Shown here: positions 1 through 8,227 of the stretch, one piece after another | How positions within the stretch are numbered: position 1 is the stretch's first letter | Layout: the number at the start of each line of letters is the position of its first letter | The notes under the pieces: model-generated | Told to the model about the DNA's origin: nothing | The model's input: the letters and a program-made list of their open reading frames with translations, nothing else | Databases searched by the model: none | Translations under genes and position numbers: made by a program | Assembly: GCA_038230895.1 (NCBI GenBank) | Contig: JBBRMJ010000001.1 | Span: 1-64,000 of the forward strand | DNA: 64,000 nt | Reading direction: 5' to 3' | Origin: JAJXTN01 sp038230895 | GTDB taxonomy: Bacteria > Patescibacteriota > Saccharimonadia > Saccharimonadales > UBA4665

Positions 1-192
1 ATTCCGGTAGGCTGTTCTGTTGCCGGGCTTGCCACTGGCAATCCCGTTCAAGTCCCAGCCTGGCCACAACCTAAATGACTCCCCACAGTGGGCCTTCTGG
101 GTGCTCGTATTCCGGTAGGCTGTTCTGTTGCCGGGCTTGCCACTGGCAATCCCGTTCAAGTCCCAGCCTGGCCACAACCTAAATGACTCCCC
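1..192. repeat. Two tandem copies of an 84-bp repeat (108-bp period)
   Basis: Bases 1-84 recur without change at 109-192, separated by a 24-bp spacer, so the period is 108 bp; the array may continue to the left of the window. The second copy ends in the left arm of the hairpin that follows tRNA-Leu; the first copy has only that half arm. The unit contains a stretch (about 46-64) resembling the 3' half of a tRNA T-arm and acceptor stem on the plus strand, but I cannot fold a full tRNA from what is visible. The spacer (about 82-115) is similar to an insert in the tRNA-Phe copy near 14.6 kb. Confidence 0.85.
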
Positions 193-209
193 GAAGGGAG
201 TCATTTAGG
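178..209 (-). terminator. Hairpin downstream of tRNA-Leu(UAA)
   Basis: A perfect 14-bp stem (178-191 with 196-209) closes a TTCG tetraloop when read on the minus strand, starting one base after the tRNA 3' end. There is no T-tract after it, so it could act as a terminator or as a 3' processing or stability hairpin. Confidence 0.7.
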
Positions 210-210
210 T

Positions 211-298
211 TGGTGGGCGAGGTGGGACTTGAACCCACAAGGTTTTTAAGACCAGCGGATTTTAAGTCCACCGCGTATACCAATTCCGCCACTCGCCC
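211..298 (-). tRNA. tRNA-Leu(UAA)
   Basis: On the minus strand a class II tRNA folds with acceptor stem GGGCGAG/CTCGCCC, an anticodon stem closing loop CTTAAAA (anticodon TAA), a long variable arm and a T-arm with GTTCAAGTC. Discriminator A and CCA are encoded (CCA at 211-213). It reads the UUA (and UUG) leucine codons. Confidence 0.96.
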
Positions 299-318
299 GT
301 GTGAGTTAGCTGAGGCAA

Positions 319-723
319 TTATAGCGTAATTTCCCCGGTTTTTAGTAAATCAGCAAAACGTTTTGCGCCTTCAGACAAGTTAATTTCACCGGCTAGTATC
401 GTTTGAGACGCAAAATAGCCCAATTGACTGAAGAGTGCTCGTTCCATAATGCGCGGTTCATCATTCGTTTCTGCCTGAAACCACGTGTAATGGAATATCC
501 TGCCGTTATCTTCAAAGTCTGCCTCACCTAACTGATTCAAAATGCGTACTTTTAGGCCAAGCTCTTCACTGAGCTCCCTTTTCGCCGCTTCGTCGGCCGA
601 CTCGCCGACTTCGATTTTGCCACCTGCTATTTCCCAATGATCATAATCCTCGGTTTGTCGATGGACAAGCAGGATCTCACCTGCGGGGTTCAAAATAATA
701 CAACCGGCTAATAAAATTGGCAT
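319..723 (-). CDS. Nudix hydrolase
   Basis: A 134-residue Nudix protein. The Nudix box is complete: G-x5-E-x7-RE-L-x-EE-x-GL, starting at GGKIEVGE about residues 34-41 of this form, giving the Mg-binding helix used to hydrolyse nucleoside diphosphates linked to another group. The substrate cannot be told from sequence. The frame is open further upstream, but that extension runs through the tRNA-Cys gene (738-811), so I place the start at the ATG at 723, 15 bases after the tRNA end. No Shine-Dalgarno site is visible; the gene is probably expressed by read-through from the tRNA-Cys transcript. Likely a house-cleaning enzyme. Confidence 0.85.
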   Translation of the reverse strand: MPILLAGCIILNPAGEILLVHRQTEDYDHWEIAGGKIEVGESADEAAKRELSEELGLKVRILNQLGEADFEDNGRIFHYTWFQAETNDEPRIMERALFSQLGYFASQTILAGEINLSEGAKRFADLLKTGEITL

Positions 724-737
724 GATAGGCAATAATT

Positions 738-811
738 TGGAGGCACCTACGGGATTTGCACCCGTGTACGCGGTTTTGCAGACCGCTGCGTAACTACTCC
801 GCCAAGGCGCC
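738..811 (-). tRNA. tRNA-Cys(GCA)
   Basis: Cloverleaf on the minus strand with acceptor GGCGCCT/AGGTGCC, anticodon loop CTGCAAA (anticodon GCA), T-loop TGCAAAT and an encoded CCA at 738-740. The Nudix gene starts 15 bases downstream, suggesting co-transcription. Confidence 0.95.
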
Positions 812-896
812 AAGTCGGATATCGTTTCTCAGTATATCTGATAGGGCGTGAAAGCTCCACCGAATCGGCTGGTCAGGCGACTGTGTTTAAGTTCAA

Positions 897-2105
897 CTAG
901 AGTGGATTGGTAGGTGTGGCGGGAAAACTGGTGCTGTAACTCAAGAACGGGATGCCCGAGCCCTTTATCGAACTGGAGCAATCGGTGGGATTATAGTTCC
1001 AGTCAGCGATAATCGCGTTGCCAATTGCTGTATCGAGCGCATGCCCGAGTATGCCGATATTCTTATTCTTCATATAGGTCAGGAAGCCGGGCGCATCGGT
1101 TTCTTTGACGCCGCCACAGTCAGCAGCGAGGTAATTCCACTCAGTCGCAAGCATCGGCTTGGTGGCCGCCAAGTAGGCGAAACGGCTGTCGAGTTGACTC
1201 GTAGAAATCTGGAAATAGTAGGGATGAACTACGTAGCCGATTTGGTCGGGATTAAGGCTATCGCTGAGTATTGGTATGCCTGTCAGGACCTCGGCTTTGC
1301 CAGCGCCATCCGCCAGAATGACGTTTTTGGCTCCCAGACCACGAATCGTATTGACCAGCTGCTGATGGCCAACTGAAGTGCTGCCAAGATTAGGTTCAGG
1401 GGTAGAACCACCACTCAGCCACTGTGCCCAGTCAGCCGCGCCAGTGGCATTATTTGGTTCATTAAATAGTTCAAAGATGGTATAGGGGTCGTTTTTGAAG
1501 GCGGGGGCCAGATTGTTCCACGCAGTGACTGTTTCGGCATTTGGTAATGGATGCGCAGGGCCACAGCCAAGACTCTGGTCTTGCATCGATAGTACGACGA
1601 CGAGACCAACCGCATGAGCCTGGGCCACCCCAATCTGGATACTGCTGATGTAGGTTGCGCTCGAGCTACCCGCCAAACCACTCTGGCTAACTTGAAAACG
1701 CAACGTGTTGGCATGCCATTTATCCCTGGCAGTTATGAATTCAGCTGTGCCGAAGTGCATTTTGGCTGCGGAGTTGGCGCTACAGCCAGGAGGGGCCAAG
1801 ACACCCACCATATTGAAGCCATGTGGGGTAAAGGCAGCACCGTCTTTCAAGAAGTTATTACCGCTGACAGTGATGCCTTTGCTGCCAACTACGACTGCCC
1901 CAAACTGTACTGCTGAGCCTCCAGAGGCTCTCGCATCCGCAATCGGTTTTGCAGGGGTCTGCAGTGTCCCTGCCTCAGCTTCTTTACTGAAAGCCGTGTT
2001 TGCAGCATGCGTTAAGATTAAAGCTGCTACGCCAATAAAAACGAAAGTACTGACAAATAGACCGAGCTGTACATATTTGCCACGTGACTGCCGCACCGTC
2101 TTCAT
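897..2105 (-). CDS. Secreted or surface-anchored GH5-type glycoside hydrolase
   Basis: A 402-residue protein. A basic N-terminus and one hydrophobic helix (about 12-33) indicate export or membrane anchoring. Residues about 42-68 carry a short module, EAEAGTL...ASGGSAVQF, also found in the divergent neighbour at 2277. The rest is a GH5-like TIM barrel: LRFQV (R136), FELFNEP with acid/base E216, HPYY (H294) and the nucleophile in LATEWNY (E322). GH5 enzymes cut beta-linked glucans or mannans; the exact substrate is not readable. Four or more cysteines in the barrel suggest disulfides outside the cell. It is divergently transcribed from the metallophosphoesterase gene. A TACTGT box 7 bases before ATG may be its -10 element. 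Confidence 0.8.
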   Translation of the reverse strand: MKTVRQSRGKYVQLGLFVSTFVFIGVAALILTHAANTAFSKEAEAGTLQTPAKPIADARASGGSAVQFGAVVVGSKGITVSGNNFLKDGAAFTPHGFNMVGVLAPPGCSANSAAKMHFGTAEFITARDKWHANTLRFQVSQSGLAGSSSATYISSIQIGVAQAHAVGLVVVLSMQDQSLGCGPAHPLPNAETVTAWNNLAPAFKNDPYTIFELFNEPNNATGAADWAQWLSGGSTPEPNLGSTSVGHQQLVNTIRGLGAKNVILADGAGKAEVLTGIPILSDSLNPDQIGYVVHPYYFQISTSQLDSRFAYLAATKPMLATEWNYLAADCGGVKETDAPGFLTYMKNKNIGILGHALDTAIGNAIIADWNYNPTDCSSSIKGSGIPFLSYSTSFPATPTNPL

Positions 2106-2276
2106 GTTATTAACAGTAGCACAATCGGCTATAGATGTTGAGTGGGCTCTAAGGAGTCAGGCAAGCGTGACGCAACAGATCGAGCCGCAGCATAGAGTGG
2201 CGGCAGTAGCGATTTTGTAGTATTCTGCAAGTAAGCACTACTGTAATCCTTGGTCTGAGGTTGGACTTCGAATCTG

Positions 2277-3350
2277 ATGAAACGAGCAAAGTTTCGCACT
2301 AAACATTCCGGCGCCTTACTATTTATTATTATCTTCGCCGTCATCGGCACGATAGTCCTTATAAAGGTACATGCTGCCACTTCTACTTCAGCGAGCGAAG
2401 CTGAAAGTGGCACCTTAAGTACCGGCGCTACGATTGCCAATAACGCCCTTGCCTCGGGAGGTAAAGCCGTTAAGTTCAACCCGCCAACTGTATCAGCCGA
2501 TAAGATCATAGCGGCAGCAGGCGACATATCGACTGCAACTTTAACTGGGGCGGCCAAACTAACGTCTGATCGCATAATCTCTCTCAATCCGGATGGTGTG
2601 CTGGTTCTCGGTGATAGCCAATATAATGATGGCTTTGCGTCTCAGTATAGTCAGTATTTTGATAAGCTCTGGGGTCGGTTCAAAGCCAATATTCACCCCG
2701 CTCCCGGACACCATGATTACTACACTGACGCGACTGCTGCTGGCTACTATGGGTATTACGGTGCGGCAGCTAACAATTCGTCTCAGCCAAACTGCACGGC
2801 CAACTGCGAAGGCTATTATAGTTTCGACATCGGCAACTGGCACATCGTCGCCCTCAATACCAACCACTTCAACTCAACAAGTTCGGCAATTTGCGCTTAT
2901 GTAGCCTGTGATGCCACCTCTGCCCAGGTTACCTGGCTTAAGCAAGACCTTGCCGCTACGGCAAAGCCTTGCCGGCTGGCTTTCTGGTCTGATCCGCGCT
3001 GGTCATCTGGTACCCATCATGGCAGCAATACAGCGCTGGGCCCCATTTGGAACGCCCTATACGCAGCCCATGCTGATCTTGTCCTCAATGGCCACGAACA
3101 CAACTATGAGCGCTTCGCCAAGCAGAACCCCAGTGGCACAGCTGACAGTGCTGGTATACGTGAGATTGTATCTGGCACCGGAGGTAACGGCCTCTATCTG
3201 TTCGGCACACCACTAACGAACAGCCAGATCCGTAATGAAGTAACGCATGGTGTCCTCAAACTCACGCTCCACAGTGACAGCTACACCTGGGACTTCCTAC
3301 CCGTCGATGGCACATTTACAGACACCGGCACCCAAACCTGCAACGCTTAA
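2277..3350 (+). CDS. Secreted metallophosphoesterase with short N-terminal surface module
   Basis: A 357-residue exported protein: basic start, hydrophobic helix about 12-32, then the EAESGTL...ASGGKAVKF module at about 41-67. The catalytic calcineurin-like domain follows, with GDIS (D83), LGDSQY (D113), GHHD (144-147, where Asn is usual in GNHD) and GHEHNYER (272-279). At 236-245 the sequence is FWSDPRWSSG, with Ser where many relatives have a metal-binding His. Purple acid phosphatase-like enzymes release phosphate from organic esters or nucleotides, so it may scavenge phosphate or nucleosides outside the cell. The altered motifs leave activity and metal content open. Divergent from the GH5 gene. 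Confidence 0.8.
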   Translation: MKRAKFRTKHSGALLFIIIFAVIGTIVLIKVHAATSTSASEAESGTLSTGATIANNALASGGKAVKFNPPTVSADKIIAAAGDISTATLTGAAKLTSDRIISLNPDGVLVLGDSQYNDGFASQYSQYFDKLWGRFKANIHPAPGHHDYYTDATAAGYYGYYGAAANNSSQPNCTANCEGYYSFDIGNWHIVALNTNHFNSTSSAICAYVACDATSAQVTWLKQDLAATAKPCRLAFWSDPRWSSGTHHGSNTALGPIWNALYAAHADLVLNGHEHNYERFAKQNPSGTADSAGIREIVSGTGGNGLYLFGTPLTNSQIRNEVTHGVLKLTLHSDSYTWDFLPVDGTFTDTGTQTCNA

Positions 3351-3365
3351 GCTAATCCTAAAACA

Positions 3366-3749
3366 TTATCTTTGAGAAGGAAGTTTCACCTCAGCCATAG
3401 GTAAGGCCATGCTTGCGAGCTTTTGGGCTGGAAACAGAAAGTGCATATTGCTATTACCGGCTACTCCGACCGATTCGGTACTGCTTTCTGAAAAAACATG
3501 AGCAGATGGGCCGTTGCCACGAGCCATGACAGCTACAATGTGTTGCGCGCCGAGTAGCACAATCTCTCGATCATCTATGCGATCTGTCATCTCTTGGAGG
3601 CAAACATCAATTTGGTTGGCGGTATGGTCACGGGCTAGCCGCTCACCCAAACCGCGGCTGTCGAACGGACTCACGACCGTGCGGCATACTTTATTTATAA
3701 TATCCAAACCGACACTCGCTGGCGTTAAAAGTATTTCTTGAGCTTGCAA
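3366..3749 (-). CDS. Hypothetical protein (127 aa, TTG start)
   Basis: I do not recognise the family. The start is a TTG at 3749 preceded by a strong Shine-Dalgarno sequence GGAGGG (3753-3759) at a normal distance, which argues for a real gene. The protein is soluble, without signal peptide or membrane helix, and of mixed composition: an N-terminal half with acidic stretches (DIDVCLQEMTDRIDDREIV-like, about 47-65) and a C-terminal part with IVAVMARGNG. It lies convergent to the metallophosphoesterase gene, 15 bases from its stop. Confidence 0.6.
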   Translation of the reverse strand: MQAQEILLTPASVGLDIINKVCRTVVSPFDSRGLGERLARDHTANQIDVCLQEMTDRIDDREIVLLGAQHIVAVMARGNGPSAHVFSESSTESVGVAGNSNMHFLFPAQKLASMALPMAEVKLPSQR

Positions 3750-3838
3750 TAGGCCCTCCGTGATTTGTTAATAAGGCTTAGCATTGTAGCCTTTCAGCGT
3801 CCTGATGTATGTCTGATATCTTATAGCCACCCCTCAAC

Positions 3839-3909
3839 GCAATACAGGCCCCCTCCTGGAGGACCTGTATTGCTAGGGTGTTTGTATTCATGAGCATACG
3901 CGTATGCTC
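3839..3909 (-). terminator. Two palindromes after the 3920-5554 gene
   Basis: Bases 3892-3909 are a perfect 18-bp palindrome (GAGCATACG/CGTATGCTC), 10 bases beyond the stop of the upstream minus-strand gene. Bases 3839-3848 and 3864-3873 form a 10-bp stem (gcaatacagg/cctgtattgc) with a smaller inner hairpin. There is no T-tract. Together they likely form the 3' end structures of the secreted-protein transcript. Confidence 0.5.
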
Positions 3910-3919
3910 GGACTCGGTT

Positions 3920-5554
3920 TTAGTCTTCTATTTCGACATTGCCTTTGGTCACTGGGTACATGCTCGGTACGAAGCCCACTCCAGTTTGGCACCACTGGGT
4001 GGCAGTGTCTTTGTCGGATGTAGAATTGTGTCCGTACAGGTCTGGTTGGTGGTTGCCTACGTCTTTGACATATGAAACCACATAGAGACCGCTGAGACCG
4101 GGGAAGCCCTCAGGTATTTGGTACATGAAGCGAGCTTCTTTGGTGGCTGGATCGACATTGGCGCAAAGGACATCTGCGGAGTAATGGAGTCCGCCTGGGT
4201 ATGTATAGTTCCAATACTCGACTGTGTTCTTTCGCTTACCTTCATGATCGTCATTGCCGTCATGTCCAGTTGAGTTAGCGACGCTAAATATGATCTTCTG
4301 GCTCGGATTGCTCATCAATAATTTGCCATGAGCACGAGCGTCCAACCATCGCTCACAAGCCTTCTGGCTACTAAAGGTCGGTGCATTGAAGTTCTTCCAA
4401 CCATCGTTCTTACAGTCTTTTTCTTTGGTCGGTTGGGAAATAGGCTCAAAATTGAAGGTGGTATTATTGAAATTGAACTGGTCAGTTTCGACGTTATAGC
4501 TGGGGTTATAAGAGCCAATATTGACCCCGTAACCAACAACTAAGGCATTTGGGCAAACTGCTTTAAGCGCTGCTAGGGTGTAGAAGGGCGCCCCTCCACC
4601 GCCTGCTACAACGCTACACGCGGCACCATCAGTTGTGGTACGACTAGACCAGAATTGCCCGGCGGCGACATCCCACGATTGCCAGACACCAGGGCTCACA
4701 GTACCGTTTTCGTATGGTTCATACACGAATGTTGTGAAGCCATTACATGTGGTTCCCGTAACTCCGCCTAGACAAACCGGTAGCTGGTAAGATGCAGCAC
4801 CCCCTGTAAATGCGGTTCCGGCATTTTGTTTGGTGGAATAGCTCAGCGCAGTAACGCTCGTAAGATATGTACTCGCACTGTGTAAATATTGGGCTTTGGC
4901 AGTTGTAGTCGCGTCGGATGTAAGTTGTAATGCTCCAGTATGTGGGGTGCCAGGAGCGGAGCTATCAGTTTTGAAGTTCACTGCTCCGCCTGGTCGGGTA
5001 TCGGCTGTGGTCCAACCTTGGGTGTTAGCTGGTGTCACAATGATGTTTGAGACTGGCGAAACCATGATTGCTGCGCCTGAAGCTGTCGTCCAGGTACCAG
5101 TGCGCGTACCACCATAGTTGTCTGACCATGTTCCGCTCATTGTGCCGTTGCTGGCAATAGTACCGGTCATATCCATATGTGTACCTGGCGCACCGACGGT
5201 GTAGTTGACGCTGTTGGTGACAGTACTCCCGGTGACATTACCAGTACCATTCCACACGTAGGTGTGGGGGCCGCCGGCTGGATAGCCGCCGTTGATGGTG
5301 TAGTTGCCACCTGCTGTTTGTCCAGAAATTGTGGCATCGTGGACATAATGGCCGCCTAAATATTCAAAATCGAAGGTGTAATTCCCATTCGTGTTCCAGT
5401 TTGGTGACAAAGCATGAGCCGTCGACTGGATAAATAACGAAGCTCCGCCGCTGCCCCCGATTAATAAAGCAATTGTGCTGAGGCCGATTGTGAGTTTTGT
5501 TTTAAGGCGTTTGACGCCGGATGGTACGCCGTAATGATTATATTTATATCGCAT
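3920..5554 (-). CDS. Large secreted protein of unknown function
   Basis: A 544-residue exported protein with a signal peptide: basic region up to about residue 20, hydrophobic core about 21-40, possible cleavage after AHA near residue 48. The first third is rich in Gly, Thr, Asn and Tyr and in short beta-strand-like repeats (NYTxxx, GxTxTGTW), typical of surface beta-sandwich proteins. Cysteines occur in pairs. At about 385-410 there is a CKNDGWKNF...QKACERWLD segment, a small Cys/Trp motif I associate with secreted actinobacterial and Saccharibacteria proteins. The C-terminus holds a further Cys-containing domain. No catalytic motif is evident. Probably an adhesin or surface-layer-like protein; isolated gene with its own 3' hairpins. 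Confidence 0.7.
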   Translation of the reverse strand: MRYKYNHYGVPSGVKRLKTKLTIGLSTIALLIGGSGGASLFIQSTAHALSPNWNTNGNYTFDFEYLGGHYVHDATISGQTAGGNYTINGGYPAGGPHTYVWNGTGNVTGSTVTNSVNYTVGAPGTHMDMTGTIASNGTMSGTWSDNYGGTRTGTWTTASGAAIMVSPVSNIIVTPANTQGWTTADTRPGGAVNFKTDSSAPGTPHTGALQLTSDATTTAKAQYLHSASTYLTSVTALSYSTKQNAGTAFTGGAASYQLPVCLGGVTGTTCNGFTTFVYEPYENGTVSPGVWQSWDVAAGQFWSSRTTTDGAACSVVAGGGGAPFYTLAALKAVCPNALVVGYGVNIGSYNPSYNVETDQFNFNNTTFNFEPISQPTKEKDCKNDGWKNFNAPTFSSQKACERWLDARAHGKLLMSNPSQKIIFSVANSTGHDGNDDHEGKRKNTVEYWNYTYPGGLHYSADVLCANVDPATKEARFMYQIPEGFPGLSGLYVVSYVKDVGNHQPDLYGHNSTSDKDTATQWCQTGVGFVPSMYPVTKGNVEIED

Positions 5555-5629
5555 GCACCCTCCTCTTTACCCCACCGTTGGTAGTGTTTTCAGTATACAC
5601 CCATAAGGTATACAGTCTCGTTTACAGAC

Positions 5630-6037
5630 TTAGTTCTTCTGATTGATGGTGATCAGCTTGGCAATACCCCAAGCGATCAAAGCATACACAGCGGCTGCAA
5701 CCAAGATTGATGGTTCAAACACTGAGTGAGTCGTGCCAGCGGTGGCACTGGTGACGCCGAAGATGCTGTCAAATGGTGCGGTCAGGATTTTCGTAACGTT
5801 ATAGATCAAATCAACGAACGAGCTGCTGGCATTGGCGCCTAAAACTTTTAGAATGAAGCGTAATCCTAGGAGTATTTCGATGAAGCCAAGGATGTACCAG
5901 ATGACATTCTGTGCGGTTGTCTTGCCGTCCACTCCCGACTCAGTATGCACTTGTTTGGTTTGCTGTTGCACGGTGGCTCCATTGTCGTCGATCCCACTGG
6001 CATCCCGGCGCGTAACCGTTTGCTTGATATCTGCCAT
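5630..6037 (-). CDS. YggT family membrane protein
   Basis: A 135-residue protein with a hydrophilic N-terminal tail of about 45 residues and two hydrophobic segments (about 46-66 and 108-130) around a loop with LTAPFDSIFG, the usual YggT signature of P-F/D after the first helix. YggT proteins sit in the inner membrane; roles in envelope function and osmotic stress are proposed but not settled. A strong Shine-Dalgarno AGGAGG lies 8 bases before ATG. The N-terminal tail is longer than in E. coli-type YggT domains. Confidence 0.75.
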   Translation of the reverse strand: MADIKQTVTRRDASGIDDNGATVQQQTKQVHTESGVDGKTTAQNVIWYILGFIEILLGLRFILKVLGANASSSFVDLIYNVTKILTAPFDSIFGVTSATAGTTHSVFEPSILVAAAVYALIAWGIAKLITINQKN

Positions 6038-6193
6038 TACATCTTCCTCCTAGGTTAATACCCCTCATTCTACACTGGTTAAGCTAAACCGGCCGTGAAA
6101 ATTGTTGCAATACGATTGGCTCTGGGTGCTAGTTCGGGCTACTCGACCCGACAAAGAGCGGTCTTTTGGGCGGCTGGCCAGAACATCATGAGA

Positions 6194-6799
6194 CTAGATG
6201 GCGAGCAGAAGTTTTTCGATGTCGTTGATTGCCTGCTGCTGGTCCTCGACCAAGATCGTTGACATGCCGAGAGCTCGCGCAGGAACGAGTGTGTTCTGAC
6301 GGTCATCGAGGAAAACAACCTCGCTAGGCTGAATGTCGGGTAGGTGCTGCATGGCAATATCGAAAATCTCAGGTTCTGGTTTGGCGATGCCGACCTCACA
6401 TGACAATATCGTGAAATCGAAACCATCATAGCCGTGATGACGACGGATGTCACTGGCAGTGCTGGTGATGGCATTGGATAGTAAGCCAACAATGTGGCCG
6501 TCACCTCGTAGCTGCTGGACTATAGCCACCATTTCAGGCAGTAGCTGCATACTGTCCCAAGTATCCCATATATTCCGCTTCTCAAGCGAGATTGCCTTCC
6601 CATAGTGCTGCTCGATCGATTGCCAAACTTCGTCCTCACTCATCTGGCCTTTCATAAATGGCCTCCAGATCGGCAGCAACAGCTCACCAGCGGCCTCAAC
6701 CGTAATACCCAAGTTTCCCGCTAATCGCTCACCCAATTCATCACCCACACCGCCGGTAGTCATAACCCCACCATAGTCAAACAAGAATGCCTTAATCAT
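6194..6799 (-). CDS. HAD-superfamily hydrolase (YihX/epoxide hydrolase N-terminal type)
   Basis: A 201-residue HAD phosphatase-like protein. Motif I is FDYGGVM with nucleophile D8; position +2 is Gly rather than Asp, which is typical of the sEH-N/YihX subgroup. Motif II is LLSNA (Ser about 108), motif III is the Lys in AKPEPEIF (about 139) and motif IV is FLDDRQNT (DD about 163-164). The helical cap lies between motifs I and II. YihX-type enzymes dephosphorylate sugar phosphates, but substrates vary. A GATACT box (6808-6813) lies 8 bases before ATG with no Shine-Dalgarno site, suggesting a leaderless message. Confidence 0.85.
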   Translation of the reverse strand: MIKAFLFDYGGVMTTGGVGDELGERLAGNLGITVEAAGELLLPIWRPFMKGQMSEDEVWQSIEQHYGKAISLEKRNIWDTWDSMQLLPEMVAIVQQLRGDGHIVGLLSNAITSTASDIRRHHGYDGFDFTILSCEVGIAKPEPEIFDIAMQHLPDIQPSEVVFLDDRQNTLVPARALGMSTILVEDQQQAINDIEKLLLAI

Positions 6800-6829
6800 G
6801 TCAGCATAGTATCAGCCAACGCCGGAAAA

Positions 6830-8128
6830 TTACAATGAGATGCCGTGAACTGTACTGATGTACTCAACATGGAGTGGATTAGTCGCATCGAATTTACCAG
6901 CTTGCAAGAAGTCCAACAGACGTGATGGATCAACACCGTCGGCCAACTGTTCAAGGATATATTTTTTGGCCTTGATAAAACCCGTGTAATAGACAATGTC
7001 TTTGCTATATACCGCCTGAGCCGTAATGCTACCCACGTCATCCAAGATTGGCCTGCCATTACCACCTCTAAATATTCGCTTAACGTCATTCTTCGCAACT
7101 TGCATGCCTCTGTCGACGTCAAAGGCCTTGCCCCGGACCAGCTCCCGAGATTTTTGTCGTCTAAATGTGAAATCAGTGAGCTCCTGTCGGTTCAAGAAGT
7201 AGCCGTCGACTGCTCCTGTGGCCAGAGCTGTACCGACATACCTATCTCGAATTTTGTCAGGTGACTTTCCCGTTACGAGATACTCCAGTAGGACGCCGAA
7301 CCCTTCTTCAAAATCTAAATACATGGGTAGGCCCTTATACATCATCACGTCACTCGTCTTATAGCCATTGACGGCGCGCTGTGCGTGACCACCAAGTTCA
7401 TGCAACACAAATTCCAACAATTCGTCTTTCGTATCGACAGATTGCCTACCATCTGGAATATCAATCTCTTTCTTTTCGGGCACAATATTCAACATGGTGT
7501 TACCAACCGTATTGGTTATTTTCCACTCTAGCCAGCTGGCATCATTGTTGCTCATCAGTCCCAAGACTTGACCAAATAACTGGCGAACAGCTTCTGGCGC
7601 GTACGGGCCCGCAGGAAGGGATTTAATGATCTCGCTAACGTCAGAATATCTATCCAAAACCACCGTCTTGAAACTATCCAGTTGCTCAAAGCTCGTATCG
7701 TGCTCAGCCCCGACAATAGCTGAACCGATCTTTTTGTACGTATCGATAACAAAATTGTCAGCCCCCTCACCGCCCAATTCGGCGATTTCAATGACTGCTA
7801 TTTTAGCAATTTCGGCACAGTTTATTCCGCCATAGATTTCTTCACCAGCTTGATTAAATCGCCTTGTCCATAGACTTGGATCTCTCGGCGTCCCCTGGAG
7901 ATAATCAGAAGTTTTTAATAAATAGAATTCAGCTAAGGTCTTGGCCTTACTCTGCTCCAGCAAACTATCTGGTTCAGCCTGCAAGAATTCTTCCCACATT
8001 GCCGGTGCATATGGCTCATATTCCTGAACCCGCCCATGCAATCTGGGTGATATGAGTACACCATTCTGCTCGATCGGGTTCAATGAAGACAACACCAGTA
8101 GCGATGGTATTTCCGGTTTGTTACTCAT
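6830..8128 (-). CDS. MATCAP/DUF1704-type putative zinc carboxypeptidase
   Basis: A 432-residue soluble protein. Its C-terminal half has LHELGGHA at 242-249, an HExxxH zinc motif (H243, E244, H248), followed by FEEGFGVLLEYL (about 273-284), matching the QEGLA signature of the DUF1704 family, whose animal members MATCAP/TMCP are tubulin tyrosine carboxypeptidases. The Glu of EEG (E275) would be the third zinc ligand. The N-terminal half is helical and unfamiliar. The bacterial substrate is unknown. A TACAAT box (8136-8141) lies 7 bases before ATG, with no Shine-Dalgarno site. The HAD gene follows 30 bases downstream. Confidence 0.7.
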   Translation of the reverse strand: MSNKPEIPSLLVLSSLNPIEQNGVLISPRLHGRVQEYEPYAPAMWEEFLQAEPDSLLEQSKAKTLAEFYLLKTSDYLQGTPRDPSLWTRRFNQAGEEIYGGINCAEIAKIAVIEIAELGGEGADNFVIDTYKKIGSAIVGAEHDTSFEQLDSFKTVVLDRYSDVSEIIKSLPAGPYAPEAVRQLFGQVLGLMSNNDASWLEWKITNTVGNTMLNIVPEKKEIDIPDGRQSVDTKDELLEFVLHELGGHAQRAVNGYKTSDVMMYKGLPMYLDFEEGFGVLLEYLVTGKSPDKIRDRYVGTALATGAVDGYFLNRQELTDFTFRRQKSRELVRGKAFDVDRGMQVAKNDVKRIFRGGNGRPILDDVGSITAQAVYSKDIVYYTGFIKAKKYILEQLADGVDPSRLLDFLQAGKFDATNPLHVEYISTVHGISL

Positions 8129-8227
8129 AATATATATTGTACAATATTATGAATGACTATTCAAGTTCAACCTTAACTATATCTGCTGCTTACCTTGGGC
8201 GAGTAGTCTATCCTGTGGCGTGGTGCG

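Noticed and set aside
1..84. Possible plus-strand tRNA at the window start
   Set aside because: Only a T-arm-like and acceptor-like 3' part is visible; no cloverleaf can be made from the sequence present.
1705..2220. Plus-strand frame of 171 codons opposite the GH5 gene
   Set aside because: Antisense shadow of a gene with clear catalytic motifs.
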